Below are positions 23,144 through 33,737 of a stretch of DNA of 34,125 nucleotides, piece after piece. Every line of letters starts with the position of its first letter. Within the stretch, counting starts at the first letter, position 1. The notes below the pieces were generated by a model. It was not told where the DNA came from, did not search any database, and was given only the letters and a program-made list of their open reading frames with translations. A program made the translations under genes and the position numbers. The stretch is from DATCLS01 sp035265325 (GTDB lineage Bacteria > Actinomycetota > Acidimicrobiia > Acidimicrobiales > VFJN01), in assembly GCA_035265325.1 (NCBI GenBank), contig DATFOS010000050.1, forward strand, positions 1-34,125. The letters are read 5' to 3'.

Positions 23144-25527
23144 CGTCCTGCCTCCTTGGCGGCCCGGATGGTCGACCACACCCGCTCGGGCGTGGCCGGC
23201 ATCTCCATGTCGGTGATGCCCAGGTGGGCGAGGGCGTCGACGACGGCGTTGATGACCGCCGGGGTGGCGGCGATCGTGCCGGCCTCGCCGATGCCCTTGA
23301 CGCCCAGCGGGTTCGTCGGGCTCGGCGTCACGGTGTGGTCGAGCCGGAAGCGGGGGACCTCCGCCGCCGTCGGCACCATGTAGTCGAGCAGCGAGGGGTT
23401 GAGGAGGGTCCCCTCGTCGTCGTAGGAGGCCTCCTCCCACAGCGCCTGGGCGGCGCCCTGCACGATGCCGCCGTGCAGCTGGCCCTCCACGATCATCGGG
23501 TTGACCTGGATGCCGCAGTCGTCCACCGCCGCGTAGTCCACGAGGTCGACCCGGCCGGTCTCCTCGTCCACGTCGACGACCGCCACGTGGGTCCCGAAGG
23601 GGAACGTGAAGTTGGGCGGGTCGTACGCCACGTGCCCGTACAGGTTGGGCTCCATGCCGTCGGGCAGGTCGTGGGCGCTGAACGCCTCGAACGCCACCGC
23701 CTGGAGCGTCATCGACTTCGCGGGCGTGCCGCGGACGCGCAGCTCGCCCTGGACCAGCTCCAGGTCCTCCTCGGCGCACTCGAGCTGGTGGGCGGCTATG
23801 CGCCGGGCCTTGGCGATCACCTCGTCGGCGGCCATCGCCACGGCGACCCCGCCGACCGGCAGCGAGCGGCTGCCGTAGGTGTCCATCCCCTGCGGGCTGG
23901 TGGCGGTATCGGAGTGGATGACCTCCACGAGGTCGGGGCTCACGCCGAACTTGTCGGCCACGATCTGCGACCACGACGTCTCGTGGCCCTGCCCGTGCGG
24001 CGTGGTGCCGCTCACGACCTGGACCCCCCCGGTGGGCAGGACCCGCACAGTCGCCGCCTCCCAGCCGCCGGCCGCGTACTTGAGCGCGGCGAGCACCCGG
24101 CTCGGCGCCAGGCCGCACATCTCGACGTAGGAGGAGATGCCGATGCCGAGGTGTCTCGTCTCGCCGGCGTCGCGCCGGCGCTGCTGCTCGGCCCGGAGCC
24201 CGTCGTGGTCGATCAGCTCCAGCGCACGGTCGAGCGCGGGCTCGTAGTTCCCCGAGTCGTAGAGCAGCGTGCCGCTCGACTGGTAGGGGAACCTGTCCGG
24301 CGGGATGTAGTTCCGCCGCCGGATCTCGACGGCGTCGACGCCCACCTTCCGGGCCAGCGCCTCGATCGACCGCTCGACGGCGAAGGTCGCCTCGGGCCGC
24401 CCGGCGCCCCGGTAGGCGTCGGTGGGCGTCCGCGTGGTGAACACGCCGGTGCACTCGAAGTGGTAGGCGGGCACGTCGTAGGCGCCGTGGTAGAGGAACG
24501 CCCCAAGGATCGGGATGCCGGGCGTGATGAGCTGCATGTACGCGCCCATGTCGCTGAGCAGCTTCGCCCGCACGGCGGTGATGTGGCCCTCGGCGTCGGC
24601 GGCCAGCTCCATGTCCTGGATCAGGCCCCGGCCGTGGATCGTCGCCACGCCGGCCTCGCTGCGGGTCTCGGTCCACCGGGCGGGGACGCCGAGGCGGCGG
24701 GCGAGCGCCACGGCCAGGAACTCCTCGGCGTACACGTCCAGCTTCGAGCCGAACCCGCCGCCGACTGCCGGTGCGATCACCCGCACCTTCTGTTCGGGCA
24801 TCCCACACGTCAGCGCGATCGTCACCTTGAGGATGTGGGGAATCTGCGTGGACGAGTAGAGCGTGACGTCGCCCCCGTAGGGGGCGGGGACCGCGGCCAC
24901 GCCTCGCGGCTCCATCGCCGCCGGGATCAGGCGTTGGTGGCGGTAGCGCTCCTGGACCACGTGCGCGGCTTGGGCGAACGCACGCTCGACGGCTTCGGGG
25001 TCGGGCGACAACGTCCACGTGTAGCTGCGGTTGGTGCCCAGCCCCTCGTGGATGACGACACGGTCGCCGGCCGCCTCCTCGATGTCGACCACCGCGTCCA
25101 GCGGGTCGTAGTCGACGACGACGGCGTCGACCGCGTCCGCGGCGGCGTACCGGCTGTCCGCCACGACCACGGCGACGATGTCGCCCGCGTAGCACACCTT
25201 GTCGAGCGCCACGGGCCAGTGGTCGGGCGCCTTCATGTCGTCAGTGACGGGCCACACGCAGGGCATGGGGTTGGCCCACGCGCCGCCGTCGCGCAGGTCG
25301 GCACCGGTGAACACGTGCCGCACACCGGGCATGGCGGTCGCGGCCGCCGTGTCGATCCCGGTGATGCGGGCGTGGGCGAACGGGCTGCGCACCATCCCCA
25401 TCCACACGGCCCCGGGGATCGCCAGGTCGTCGACGTACCGGGCCTCGCCCGTGACCAACCGGCCGTCCTCCTTGCGGAGCAGCCGGTCGCCGATGGCGCC
25501 GGTCGGGGTGGCGTCGGTGGCGGTCAT
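23140..25527 (-). CDS. Form II CO dehydrogenase-like molybdenum-binding large subunit
   Basis: A 795-residue catalytic subunit of the xanthine oxidase family. The N-terminal Ald_Xan_dh_C domain (RKEDGRLVTGEARYVDDL) is followed by the molybdopterin-binding region with AVGGGFGSK, the active-site loop AYRGAGR at 371-377, GTTPHGQGHETSWSQIVADK, and the base-supplying GIGEAGT near the C-terminus. The loop AYRGAGR is the form II signature: it lacks the copper-binding cysteine of true CO dehydrogenases, so CO oxidation is doubtful and the physiological substrate (perhaps an aldehyde or N-heterocycle) is unknown. Both neighbours overlap by four bases. About 40% of the sequence motifs parallel the form I protein at 31326-33737, but order and active site differ. 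Confidence 0.92.
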   Translation of the reverse strand: MTATDATPTGAIGDRLLRKEDGRLVTGEARYVDDLAIPGAVWMGMVRSPFAHARITGIDTAAATAMPGVRHVFTGADLRDGGAWANPMPCVWPVTDDMKAPDHWPVALDKVCYAGDIVAVVVADSRYAAADAVDAVVVDYDPLDAVVDIEEAAGDRVVIHEGLGTNRSYTWTLSPDPEAVERAFAQAAHVVQERYRHQRLIPAAMEPRGVAAVPAPYGGDVTLYSSTQIPHILKVTIALTCGMPEQKVRVIAPAVGGGFGSKLDVYAEEFLAVALARRLGVPARWTETRSEAGVATIHGRGLIQDMELAADAEGHITAVRAKLLSDMGAYMQLITPGIPILGAFLYHGAYDVPAYHFECTGVFTTRTPTDAYRGAGRPEATFAVERSIEALARKVGVDAVEIRRRNYIPPDRFPYQSSGTLLYDSGNYEPALDRALELIDHDGLRAEQQRRRDAGETRHLGIGISSYVEMCGLAPSRVLAALKYAAGGWEAATVRVLPTGGVQVVSGTTPHGQGHETSWSQIVADKFGVSPDLVEVIHSDTATSPQGMDTYGSRSLPVGGVAVAMAADEVIAKARRIAAHQLECAEEDLELVQGELRVRGTPAKSMTLQAVAFEAFSAHDLPDGMEPNLYGHVAYDPPNFTFPFGTHVAVVDVDEETGRVDLVDYAAVDDCGIQVNPMIVEGQLHGGIVQGAAQALWEEASYDDEGTLLNPSLLDYMVPTAAEVPRFRLDHTVTPSPTNPLGVKGIGEAGTIAATPAVINAVVDALAHLGITDMEMPATPERVWSTIRAAKEAGR

Positions 25528-26036
25528 GCCGGCCCCTCCGCACGCTCCTGGCGGTCGGCGGCCGCGAGCACGGCCTCGACGATGTTGTGGTAGCCGGTGC
25601 AGCGACAGAGGTTCCCCTCGAGGCCGAGCCGCACCTCGTCCTCGCTCGGGTGGGGGTTCTCACGCAGCAGCGAGACGGCGGCCATCACCATCCCGGGCGT
25701 GCAGAACCCGCACTGCAGCCCGTGGTGCTCGTGGAACGCCTGTTGCATCGGGTGCAGGGCGCCGCCCTCGCCGTTGCCCGCGGCCGTGGCGCTCGCGGGA
25801 GTCGTCAGGCCCTCGATCGTCGTGACCTCGTGCCCGGCGGCCTGCACCGCCAGGACCGTGCACGACTTCACCGACTCGCCGTCGAACAGGATCGTGCAGG
25901 CGCCGCAGGACGACGTGTCGCAGCCGACGTTCGTGCCCGTGAGCCCCAAGGCGTCTCGCAAGTGGTGGACGAGGAGCGTGCGGGGCTCGACGTCCCCACT
26001 GCGTTCCTCCCCGTTGACCGTCAGGGTGATCCTCAC
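25524..26036 (-). CDS. Form II molybdenum hydroxylase, [2Fe-2S] small subunit (CoxS-like)
   Basis: A 170-residue iron-sulfur subunit. The plant-ferredoxin-like cluster is GCDTSSCGACTILFDGESVKSC and the second cluster is bound by CGFC and CRC in LQCGFCTPGM and NLCRCTGYHN. It links the molybdenum centre to FAD. The start is the GTG at 26036, preceded by GGGAGGGAG; the frame is open much further upstream (to 26675) but that part is the shadow of ppk2. An insertion of about ten Ala/Gly-rich residues (PASATAAGNGEGG) sits before the second cluster, longer than in the form I small subunit. It starts the leftward S-L-M operon, 74 bases after the ppk2 stop, so it may be co-transcribed with ppk2. Confidence 0.92.
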   Translation of the reverse strand: MRITLTVNGEERSGDVEPRTLLVHHLRDALGLTGTNVGCDTSSCGACTILFDGESVKSCTVLAVQAAGHEVTTIEGLTTPASATAAGNGEGGALHPMQQAFHEHHGLQCGFCTPGMVMAAVSLLRENPHPSEDEVRLGLEGNLCRCTGYHNIVEAVLAAADRQERAEGPA

Positions 26037-26110
26037 GGCAGCTCCCTCCCTGGGCGTCGAGGACACGACCAGGATGCGCCTCCGCCGCGCGTTGTGCCAG
26101 AGGTCACATC

Positions 26111-26944
26111 TCAGCGAAGGAGCTCGGCGGCATGGTCGGGCACGTAGTTCTGGGTGTCGCGGGGCGGTCGCTCGTAGCCCTTGGATGCCGGTCGCTTCGG
26201 CAGCTTCAGCGGCAGGCGGGTGACCTCGTGGTAGTCGATCGTGCTCAGCAGGTGGGCGATCATGTTGATGCGAGCCCGGCGCTTGTCGTCGCTCTCGACG
26301 ACGTACCACGGCGCCTCGGGGATGTCGGTGTGGACCATCATCTGGTCCTTGGCGCGGGAGTAGTCCTCCCACCGGCTCACCGATTCGAGGTCCATGGGTG
26401 ACAGCTTCCACTGGCGCATCGGGTCGTCGAGGCGGGACCGGAAGCGTGCCTCCTGCTCGGCGTCGCTGACCGAGAACCAGTACTTGCGGAGGAGCAACCC
26501 GTCCTCGACGAGCATGCGTTCGAAGATGGGGCACTGGTGCAGGAAGCGGTGGTACTCGTCGGCCGTGCAGAACCCCATGACCCGCTCGATGCCCGCCCGG
26601 TTGTACCAGGAGCGGTCGAACAGGACGATCTCGCCTGCGGCCGGCAGGTGGGCGATGTAGCGCTGGAAGTACCACTGCGTGCGCTCGCGCTCGGTCGGTG
26701 CGGGGAGCGCGGCGATGCGGGCGACCCGGGGGTTGAGGTACTGGGTCACCCGCTTGATCGTGCTGCCCTTCCCGGCCGCGTCACGCCCCTCGAAGATGAC
26801 GACCAGGCGCTGACGCTCGGCCCTCACCCACTCCTGGGCCTTGGCCAACTCGGCCTGCAGCCGGAACAGCTCCTTCTCGTACTCCTTCTTGGGCATGCGG
26901 TCGCCTGTTGCCGCCGCCTTCACCTGGTGCGTGCTCTTGGCCAT
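26111..26944 (-). CDS. ppk2: Polyphosphate kinase 2 (class I PPK2)
   Basis: A 277-residue P-loop kinase that transfers phosphate between polyphosphate and nucleoside diphosphates. Walker A is FEGRDAAGKGSTIKR, Walker B lies in IVLFDRSWYNRAGIERVMGF, and the lid arginines are in FRSRLDDPMRQWKLSPMD. The C-terminal YHEVTRLPLKLPKRP is typical of single-domain class I enzymes. The short Lys-rich N-terminus KKEYEKELFRLQAELAKAQ forms a helix. Nucleotide preference (ADP or GDP) cannot be read from sequence. It diverges from coxD with 80 bases between, and runs in the same direction as, and just ahead of, the form II coxS gene, so it sits at the centre of the two-armed cox locus. Confidence 0.94.
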   Translation of the reverse strand: MAKSTHQVKAAATGDRMPKKEYEKELFRLQAELAKAQEWVRAERQRLVVIFEGRDAAGKGSTIKRVTQYLNPRVARIAALPAPTERERTQWYFQRYIAHLPAAGEIVLFDRSWYNRAGIERVMGFCTADEYHRFLHQCPIFERMLVEDGLLLRKYWFSVSDAEQEARFRSRLDDPMRQWKLSPMDLESVSRWEDYSRAKDQMMVHTDIPEAPWYVVESDDKRRARINMIAHLLSTIDYHEVTRLPLKLPKRPASKGYERPPRDTQNYVPDHAAELLR

Positions 26945-27024
26945 GGTGGCGAGCGTACGGCGACGTCTGGCGGCGGAGGGGAAGACCAGGCACGATGGGC
27001 CGTGCCCCGGCCGGAAGGGGGAGG

Positions 27025-27981
27025 GTGGCAGCGACGAGCAACGACGGCCCCGAGAACCGCACGACCCCGGCGACCGTCGAGGATGTCGTCGAGGGGTTGA
27101 GTGCCCAGGGATACCTGGCCGACGAGGGGTTGGCGACCGTCGTGTTCCTGGCGCTGCGGTTGCGGCGGCCGCTGTTCCTCGAGGGCGACGCCGGCGTTGG
27201 CAAGACCGAGGTGGCCAAGGCGCTGGCGGCCTGGTCGGGGAGCCGCCTCGTGCGGCTCCAGTGCTACGAGGGGATCGACGCCGCCCAGGCCCTCTACGAG
27301 TGGGACCACGCCAGGCAGCTCCTCCACCTGCGCGCCGCCGAGGCGGCGGGCGCAGCGGCGGGCGGCCGGCCGGTGATCGAGGAACTGGAGGCCCAGCTGT
27401 ACGACGAGCGGTTCCTGGTCCGGCGGCCGCTCCTGCAAGCCCTCGAGGGGACGGCGGAGGGTGGCCCGCCGCCGGTCCTCCTGATCGACGAGGTCGACCG
27501 GGCCGACGACGAGTTCGAGGCCTTCCTGCTGGAGGTGCTGGCGGACTGGGCCGTCACCATCCCCGAGCTGGGCACCGTGCGGGCGGCCGTGCCACCGGTG
27601 ACCGTGCTCACGTCCAACCGCACCCGTGACGTGCACGACGCCCTCAAGCGGCGCTGCCTCTACCACTGGATCGACCAGCCGGACTTCGAGCGGGAGGTGG
27701 CGATCGTGCGGGTGCGTGCGCCGGAGGTCCCGTCCGCGCTGGCCGGCCAGGTGGCGGCGGCGGTCGGCGAGATGCGGCAGCTGGGCCTCTACAAGGTGCC
27801 GGGGGTGGCCGAGACGATCGATTGGGCCCAGGCCCTGGCCACCCTAGGCCGCGACGGGCTCGACGAGGCGTCCGCCCAGGCCACGCTGGGCTCGGTGGTG
27901 AAGTACCGCGAGGACCAGCAGCGGGTGCTCGACCACGGGCTCGACGGCCTCGTCCGGGAGGCCGTGCGCCGTGGGGCGTGA
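27025..27981 (+). CDS. coxD: MoxR-type AAA+ ATPase, CoxD
   Basis: A 318-residue AAA+ ATPase of the MoxR/CoxD group. Walker A is GDAGVGKTEV (Lys60), Walker B is VLLIDEVDRADDEFEAFLLE, sensor 1 is VLTSNRTRDVHDALKRRC. CoxD of Oligotropha is a chaperone needed to build the sulfurated copper-molybdenum centre of CO dehydrogenase, working with the VWA protein CoxE. The start is taken as GTG-27025, preceded by GGAAGG at good distance; an ATG at 26995 would add ten residues. Its end overlaps coxE by 11 bases. It opens the rightward cluster coxD-E-G-M-S-L-I, placing the maturation genes before the structural genes, unlike the M-S-L-D-E order in Oligotropha. Confidence 0.9.
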   Translation: MAATSNDGPENRTTPATVEDVVEGLSAQGYLADEGLATVVFLALRLRRPLFLEGDAGVGKTEVAKALAAWSGSRLVRLQCYEGIDAAQALYEWDHARQLLHLRAAEAAGAAAGGRPVIEELEAQLYDERFLVRRPLLQALEGTAEGGPPPVLLIDEVDRADDEFEAFLLEVLADWAVTIPELGTVRAAVPPVTVLTSNRTRDVHDALKRRCLYHWIDQPDFEREVAIVRVRAPEVPSALAGQVAAAVGEMRQLGLYKVPGVAETIDWAQALATLGRDGLDEASAQATLGSVVKYREDQQRVLDHGLDGLVREAVRRGA

Positions 27982-29143
27982 GGGCGAGGTGCCCGTCGCC
28001 TTCGCCCGGGCGCTGCGGCGGGCCGGGCTCTCCGTCCCCACCGACGCCACTGTCCTCCTCGCCCGGGCCCTGGCCGAGGTCGGGATCGACCGGCCGGAGC
28101 ACGCCTACTGGGCGGGGCGGGCGGCCGTGGTCCGCCGGCCCGAGGACATCGCCACCTACGACCGCGTGTTCGCGTCCTTCTTCGGCGCCCGCCCGGTGCC
28201 CCTCCCGGGCGGCATGACCCGGCGCGAGGAGCTCCAGCTCGATGCCGGCGACGAGCCCGCCGACCAGGTGGGGCCCGAGCCCGACGACGACGATGCCCCC
28301 GCCGAGGTGCGGGCCGTGCGGTGGAGCGCGGTGGAGGTCCTGCGCCACAAGGACCTGGCCACCTGCACCGCCGACGAGTTGGACGAGGCCCACCGGCTCA
28401 TCGCCGACCTGCGCGCCCACGCCGCCCGGCGGCGGAGCCGGCGCCGCCGCCCCCGGCCCCACGGGCGGGGACGGCCCGACGTGCGGCGGACCGTCCGCCG
28501 CGCCCTGCGCACCGGCGGCGAGGTCCTGCAGCCGGCCACCACCCGGCCGGGCGAGCGGCCCCGCCGGCTGGTCCTGCTCCTCGACGTGAGCGGCTCGATG
28601 GAGCCCTACGCCCGCGCCCTCGCCCGCTTCGCCCACGCCGCGGTGGTGGCCCGCCGGCAAGGCCAGGTCGAGGTGTTCACCCTCGGGACCCGGGTTACGC
28701 GCATCTCCCGGGAGCTGTCGACTCACGACCCCGACCGGGCGCTGGCCCGGGCGAGCGTGGTGGTGGCCGACTGGGCCGGCGGCACCCGTCTCGGGACCGG
28801 GTTACGCGCCTTCAACGACCGCTGGGGCGTGCGGGGGGTGGCCCGGGGGGCGGTGGTCGTCATCCTGTCCGACGGCTGGGACCGGGGCGACCCCACGGTC
28901 CTCGCCGAGGAGATGGCCCGCCTGCGCCGGGTGGTGCACCGGGTCGTGTGGGTCAACCCGCTGAAGGCCTCGCCCGGGTATGCGCCGCTGGCCCGGGGCA
29001 TGGCCGCCGCCCTGCCGCACGTCGACGTCTTCGTCGAGGGCCACTCCGTCGCCTCGCTGGAGGCGCTGGCCGAGGTGGTGGGGGCGATGGCCGACCGTCG
29101 GCGAACGCCCGACCGAAGGGAGCAGCCGCCGCCATGGAACTGA
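27971..29143 (+). CDS. coxE: VWA-domain protein CoxE
   Basis: A 390-residue protein with a C-terminal von Willebrand A domain. The metal-ion-dependent adhesion motif DVSGSM is at 205-210, with the partner Thr/Asp segments TRLGTGLRAF and VILSDGWDRGD. The N-terminal 130 residues form the helical CoxE-specific region, joined by an Arg-rich linker (about 150-175). CoxE partners CoxD in maturation of the Mo-Cu site. The GTG at 27971 overlaps coxD, and the stop overlaps coxG by ten bases, indicating tight coupling. The linker is strongly basic and probably flexible. No signal peptide is present, so it acts in the cytoplasm. Confidence 0.9.
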   Translation: MGREGEVPVAFARALRRAGLSVPTDATVLLARALAEVGIDRPEHAYWAGRAAVVRRPEDIATYDRVFASFFGARPVPLPGGMTRREELQLDAGDEPADQVGPEPDDDDAPAEVRAVRWSAVEVLRHKDLATCTADELDEAHRLIADLRAHAARRRSRRRRPRPHGRGRPDVRRTVRRALRTGGEVLQPATTRPGERPRRLVLLLDVSGSMEPYARALARFAHAAVVARRQGQVEVFTLGTRVTRISRELSTHDPDRALARASVVVADWAGGTRLGTGLRAFNDRWGVRGVARGAVVVILSDGWDRGDPTVLAEEMARLRRVVHRVVWVNPLKASPGYAPLARGMAAALPHVDVFVEGHSVASLEALAEVVGAMADRRRTPDRREQPPPWN

Positions 29144-29859
29144 ACCACGAGTTCAGGGTGGACAAACCACCCGAGCAGGTGTGGGAGATGATGACCGACA
29201 TCCCGGCCATCGCCCCATGCCTGCCCGGCGCCGAGCTACACGAGGTGGTCGACGGCGAGTACCGGGGCGTCGTGAAGGTCAAGCTCGGGCCCGTCACCGC
29301 CCAGTACAAGGGGGCCGCCACCTTCCAGGAGCGGGACGACGCCGCCCGCCGGGCCGTCCTGCGCGCCGAGGGGCGGGAGACGCGGGGCCAGGGCAACGCC
29401 AGGGCGACGATCAGAGCCCGCCTGGAACCCGACGGCGGGGGCACCCGCGTGGCGGTCGAGACCGACCTCATGATCACCGGCCGGGTGGCCCAGTTCGGCC
29501 GCGGTGTGCTCGCCGACGTGTCGTCCAAGCTGCTCGACCAGTTCGTGGCCTGCCTCGAGGCCAAGCTGTCGGGCCAGGCGGCGCCGGCGGCGACCGAGAC
29601 GGCCGGCGGCGGGGACGGCGGGAGGCCCGACCCGCAGGACGTTCCCTCCGACGCGGCGTCGGCCGAGGCCGGCCCGGTCCCCGGCAGCGCCACGCCGGGG
29701 TCGGCCGAGTCCGCCGGCCCCGCAAAGCCCGTGGACCTCTTGGGGACGGCGGGCGTCCCGGTCGGGAAGCGGCTCCTGCCGGTCGTCGTGGCGGTGCTCG
29801 TCGGGCTGTTCCTGCTCCGCCGGAGGCGCCGGTCACACCGCGACGGAAGAAACTTGTGA
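29134..29859 (+). CDS. coxG: CoxG: SRPBCC-fold CO dehydrogenase accessory protein with membrane anchor
   Basis: A 241-residue protein. The first 148 residues are the SRPBCC lipid-pocket domain (FRVDKPPEQVWEMMTDIP, CLPGAELHEV, GPVTAQYKGAATF, VSSKLLDQFVACLEAKL). A Pro/Ala/Ser/Gly-rich linker of about 65 residues leads to one membrane helix (LLPVVVAVLVGLFLL) and a basic tail, so the pocket domain is tethered to the inner face of the membrane. Mycobacterial CoxG is reported to dock CO dehydrogenase at the membrane and supply menaquinone; the architecture here agrees with that. The ATG at 29134 has AAGGGAG 11 bases upstream. A 78-base gap separates it from coxM; no clear promoter was found in it. 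Confidence 0.9.
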   Translation: MELNHEFRVDKPPEQVWEMMTDIPAIAPCLPGAELHEVVDGEYRGVVKVKLGPVTAQYKGAATFQERDDAARRAVLRAEGRETRGQGNARATIRARLEPDGGGTRVAVETDLMITGRVAQFGRGVLADVSSKLLDQFVACLEAKLSGQAAPAATETAGGGDGGRPDPQDVPSDAASAEAGPVPGSATPGSAESAGPAKPVDLLGTAGVPVGKRLLPVVVAVLVGLFLLRRRRRSHRDGRNL

Positions 29860-29937
29860 TGTGAACCATTTATGGCCCCACACCGTTGAGGGGTCAGGTA
29901 CTTTCGGGCTCGGGGGAGCAGGCAGACGGGGGTTGCC

Positions 29938-30816
29938 ATGTACCCGGCAAGGTTCGAGTACGAGGTTCCAGCCACGCTCGAGGAGGCCTTGGCGGTCCTC
30001 GCCGAGCGCGGCGACGACGCGCGGGTCCTGGCCGGCGGCCAGAGCCTCATCCCGATGATGAAACTGCGGTTCGCCACGCCGGCGGCCCTGGTCGACGTCA
30101 ACCGCCTGCCCGGGCTCGACCGCATCGAGGAGGTCGACGGGCAGCTGCGGCTCGGCGCGCTCGTCCGCCACAACGCCATCGCCGACTCGGACCTCGTGCG
30201 GCGGCGGAACCACGTCATGGCGGCCGCCGCCCCGTGGATCGCCGACCCGCTCGTCCGCAACCTCGGCACGATCGGCGGGTCGCTGGCCCATGCCGATCCC
30301 GAGGGCGACTGGGCCTCGGTCATGCTGGCCTGCCGGGGCGAGGTCGTGGCCACCAGCGGCGCCGGCGAGCGGGTCGTCCCGATCGACGAGCTGATCACAG
30401 GCATGTTCACGACCAGCCTCCGCCCCGGCGAGCTGCTCACGCAGGTGCGGGTGCCGATCCCCAGCCGGCCGAACGGCGGCACATACCTGAAGCTCGAGCG
30501 GAAGGTGGGTGACTACGCCACAGTGGCGGTGGCCACCCGGTTGGAGGTCGACGACGGCAGGATCGCCGACGCCGGCATTGCGCTCACCTCGGTGGGGCCT
30601 TCGAACCTCCACGCCCGCGAGGCGGAGCAGGTGCTCGTCGGGGAGCACCCAGGCGACGAGTTGTTCACCGAGGCGGCCGACGCCGCCGCCCGGGCCGCGA
30701 GCCCGCGCAGCGACGTCCGGGGATCGGCCGAGTACAAGCGCCACATGGTGCGGGTGTTCGTCCGCCGGGGGCTGGCCCGAGCCGCCGAGCTGGCCGGAAG
30801 GACCACCGCGGCCTGA
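29938..30816 (+). CDS. coxM: Form I CO dehydrogenase, FAD-binding medium subunit
   Basis: A 292-residue FAD subunit. The FAD signatures are AGGQSLIPMMKLRFATPAA (about residues 39-57) and TIGGSLAHADPEGDWASV (about 112-129); the C-terminal CO_deh_flav_C domain ends in AEYKRHMVRVFVRRGL. It receives electrons from the CoxS clusters and donates them to quinone. It is the first gene of the form I set in the canonical M-S-L order and lies 13 bases before coxS. The ATG at 29938 follows GGGGG at a suitable distance. It resembles the form II medium subunit at 22295-23143 in domain layout but clearly differs in sequence, so the two sets are not a recent duplication. Confidence 0.93.
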   Translation: MYPARFEYEVPATLEEALAVLAERGDDARVLAGGQSLIPMMKLRFATPAALVDVNRLPGLDRIEEVDGQLRLGALVRHNAIADSDLVRRRNHVMAAAAPWIADPLVRNLGTIGGSLAHADPEGDWASVMLACRGEVVATSGAGERVVPIDELITGMFTTSLRPGELLTQVRVPIPSRPNGGTYLKLERKVGDYATVAVATRLEVDDGRIADAGIALTSVGPSNLHAREAEQVLVGEHPGDELFTEAADAAARAASPRSDVRGSAEYKRHMVRVFVRRGLARAAELAGRTTAA

Positions 30817-30829
30817 AGAGGGGACGGCC

Positions 30830-31315
30830 ATGAAGATCACGGTCACCGTCAACGGTGTCGAGGGCAGCTACGACGTCGAGCCCTGGGTGCTCCTGGCCGA
30901 CTTCGTGCGGACCCACTTGGGCCTCACCGGCACCCATATCGGGTGCGACACCACGAGCTGCGGGGTGTGCACGGTGATGCTCGACGGCACGCCGGTGAAG
31001 TCCTGCACGCTGTTCGCGGTGCAGGCCGACGGCCGGGCGGTCACCACCGTCGAGGGCCTGGCGCGCAACGGCGAGCTCGACCCCGTCCAGCAGGGCTTCA
31101 AGGAGTGCCACGGCCTGCAATGCGGGTTCTGCACGCCGGCGATGATGCTGGTCAGCCGGGCGCTGCTCGACCGCAACCCCGACCCCAGCGAGGACGAGAT
31201 CCGCTGGGCCATCTCCGGGAACCTGTGCCGCTGCACGGGCTACGTGAACATCGTGAAGTCGGTGCGCTGGGCGGCGGAGCATGCCGCCACGCCGGCCACC
31301 GCCACCGAGGGCTAG
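30830..31315 (+). CDS. coxS: Form I CO dehydrogenase, [2Fe-2S] small subunit
   Basis: A 161-residue protein with two [2Fe-2S] clusters: the N-terminal ferredoxin-type site GCDTTSCGVCTVMLDG with the fourth cysteine in VKSCTLF, and the C-terminal helical site bound by LQCGFCTPAMM and NLCRCTGY. It carries electrons from the Mo-Cu centre to FAD in CoxM. The ATG at 30830 has AGAGGGG upstream with six bases spacing. The TAG stop is ten bases before the coxL start, and AGGAGGG in that gap serves coxL. The length is typical of form I CoxS. Confidence 0.94.
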   Translation: MKITVTVNGVEGSYDVEPWVLLADFVRTHLGLTGTHIGCDTTSCGVCTVMLDGTPVKSCTLFAVQADGRAVTTVEGLARNGELDPVQQGFKECHGLQCGFCTPAMMLVSRALLDRNPDPSEDEIRWAISGNLCRCTGYVNIVKSVRWAAEHAATPATATEG

Positions 31316-31325
31316 GAGGGCGACC

Positions 31326-33733
<2,408 letters not shown>

Positions 33734-33737
<4 letters not shown>

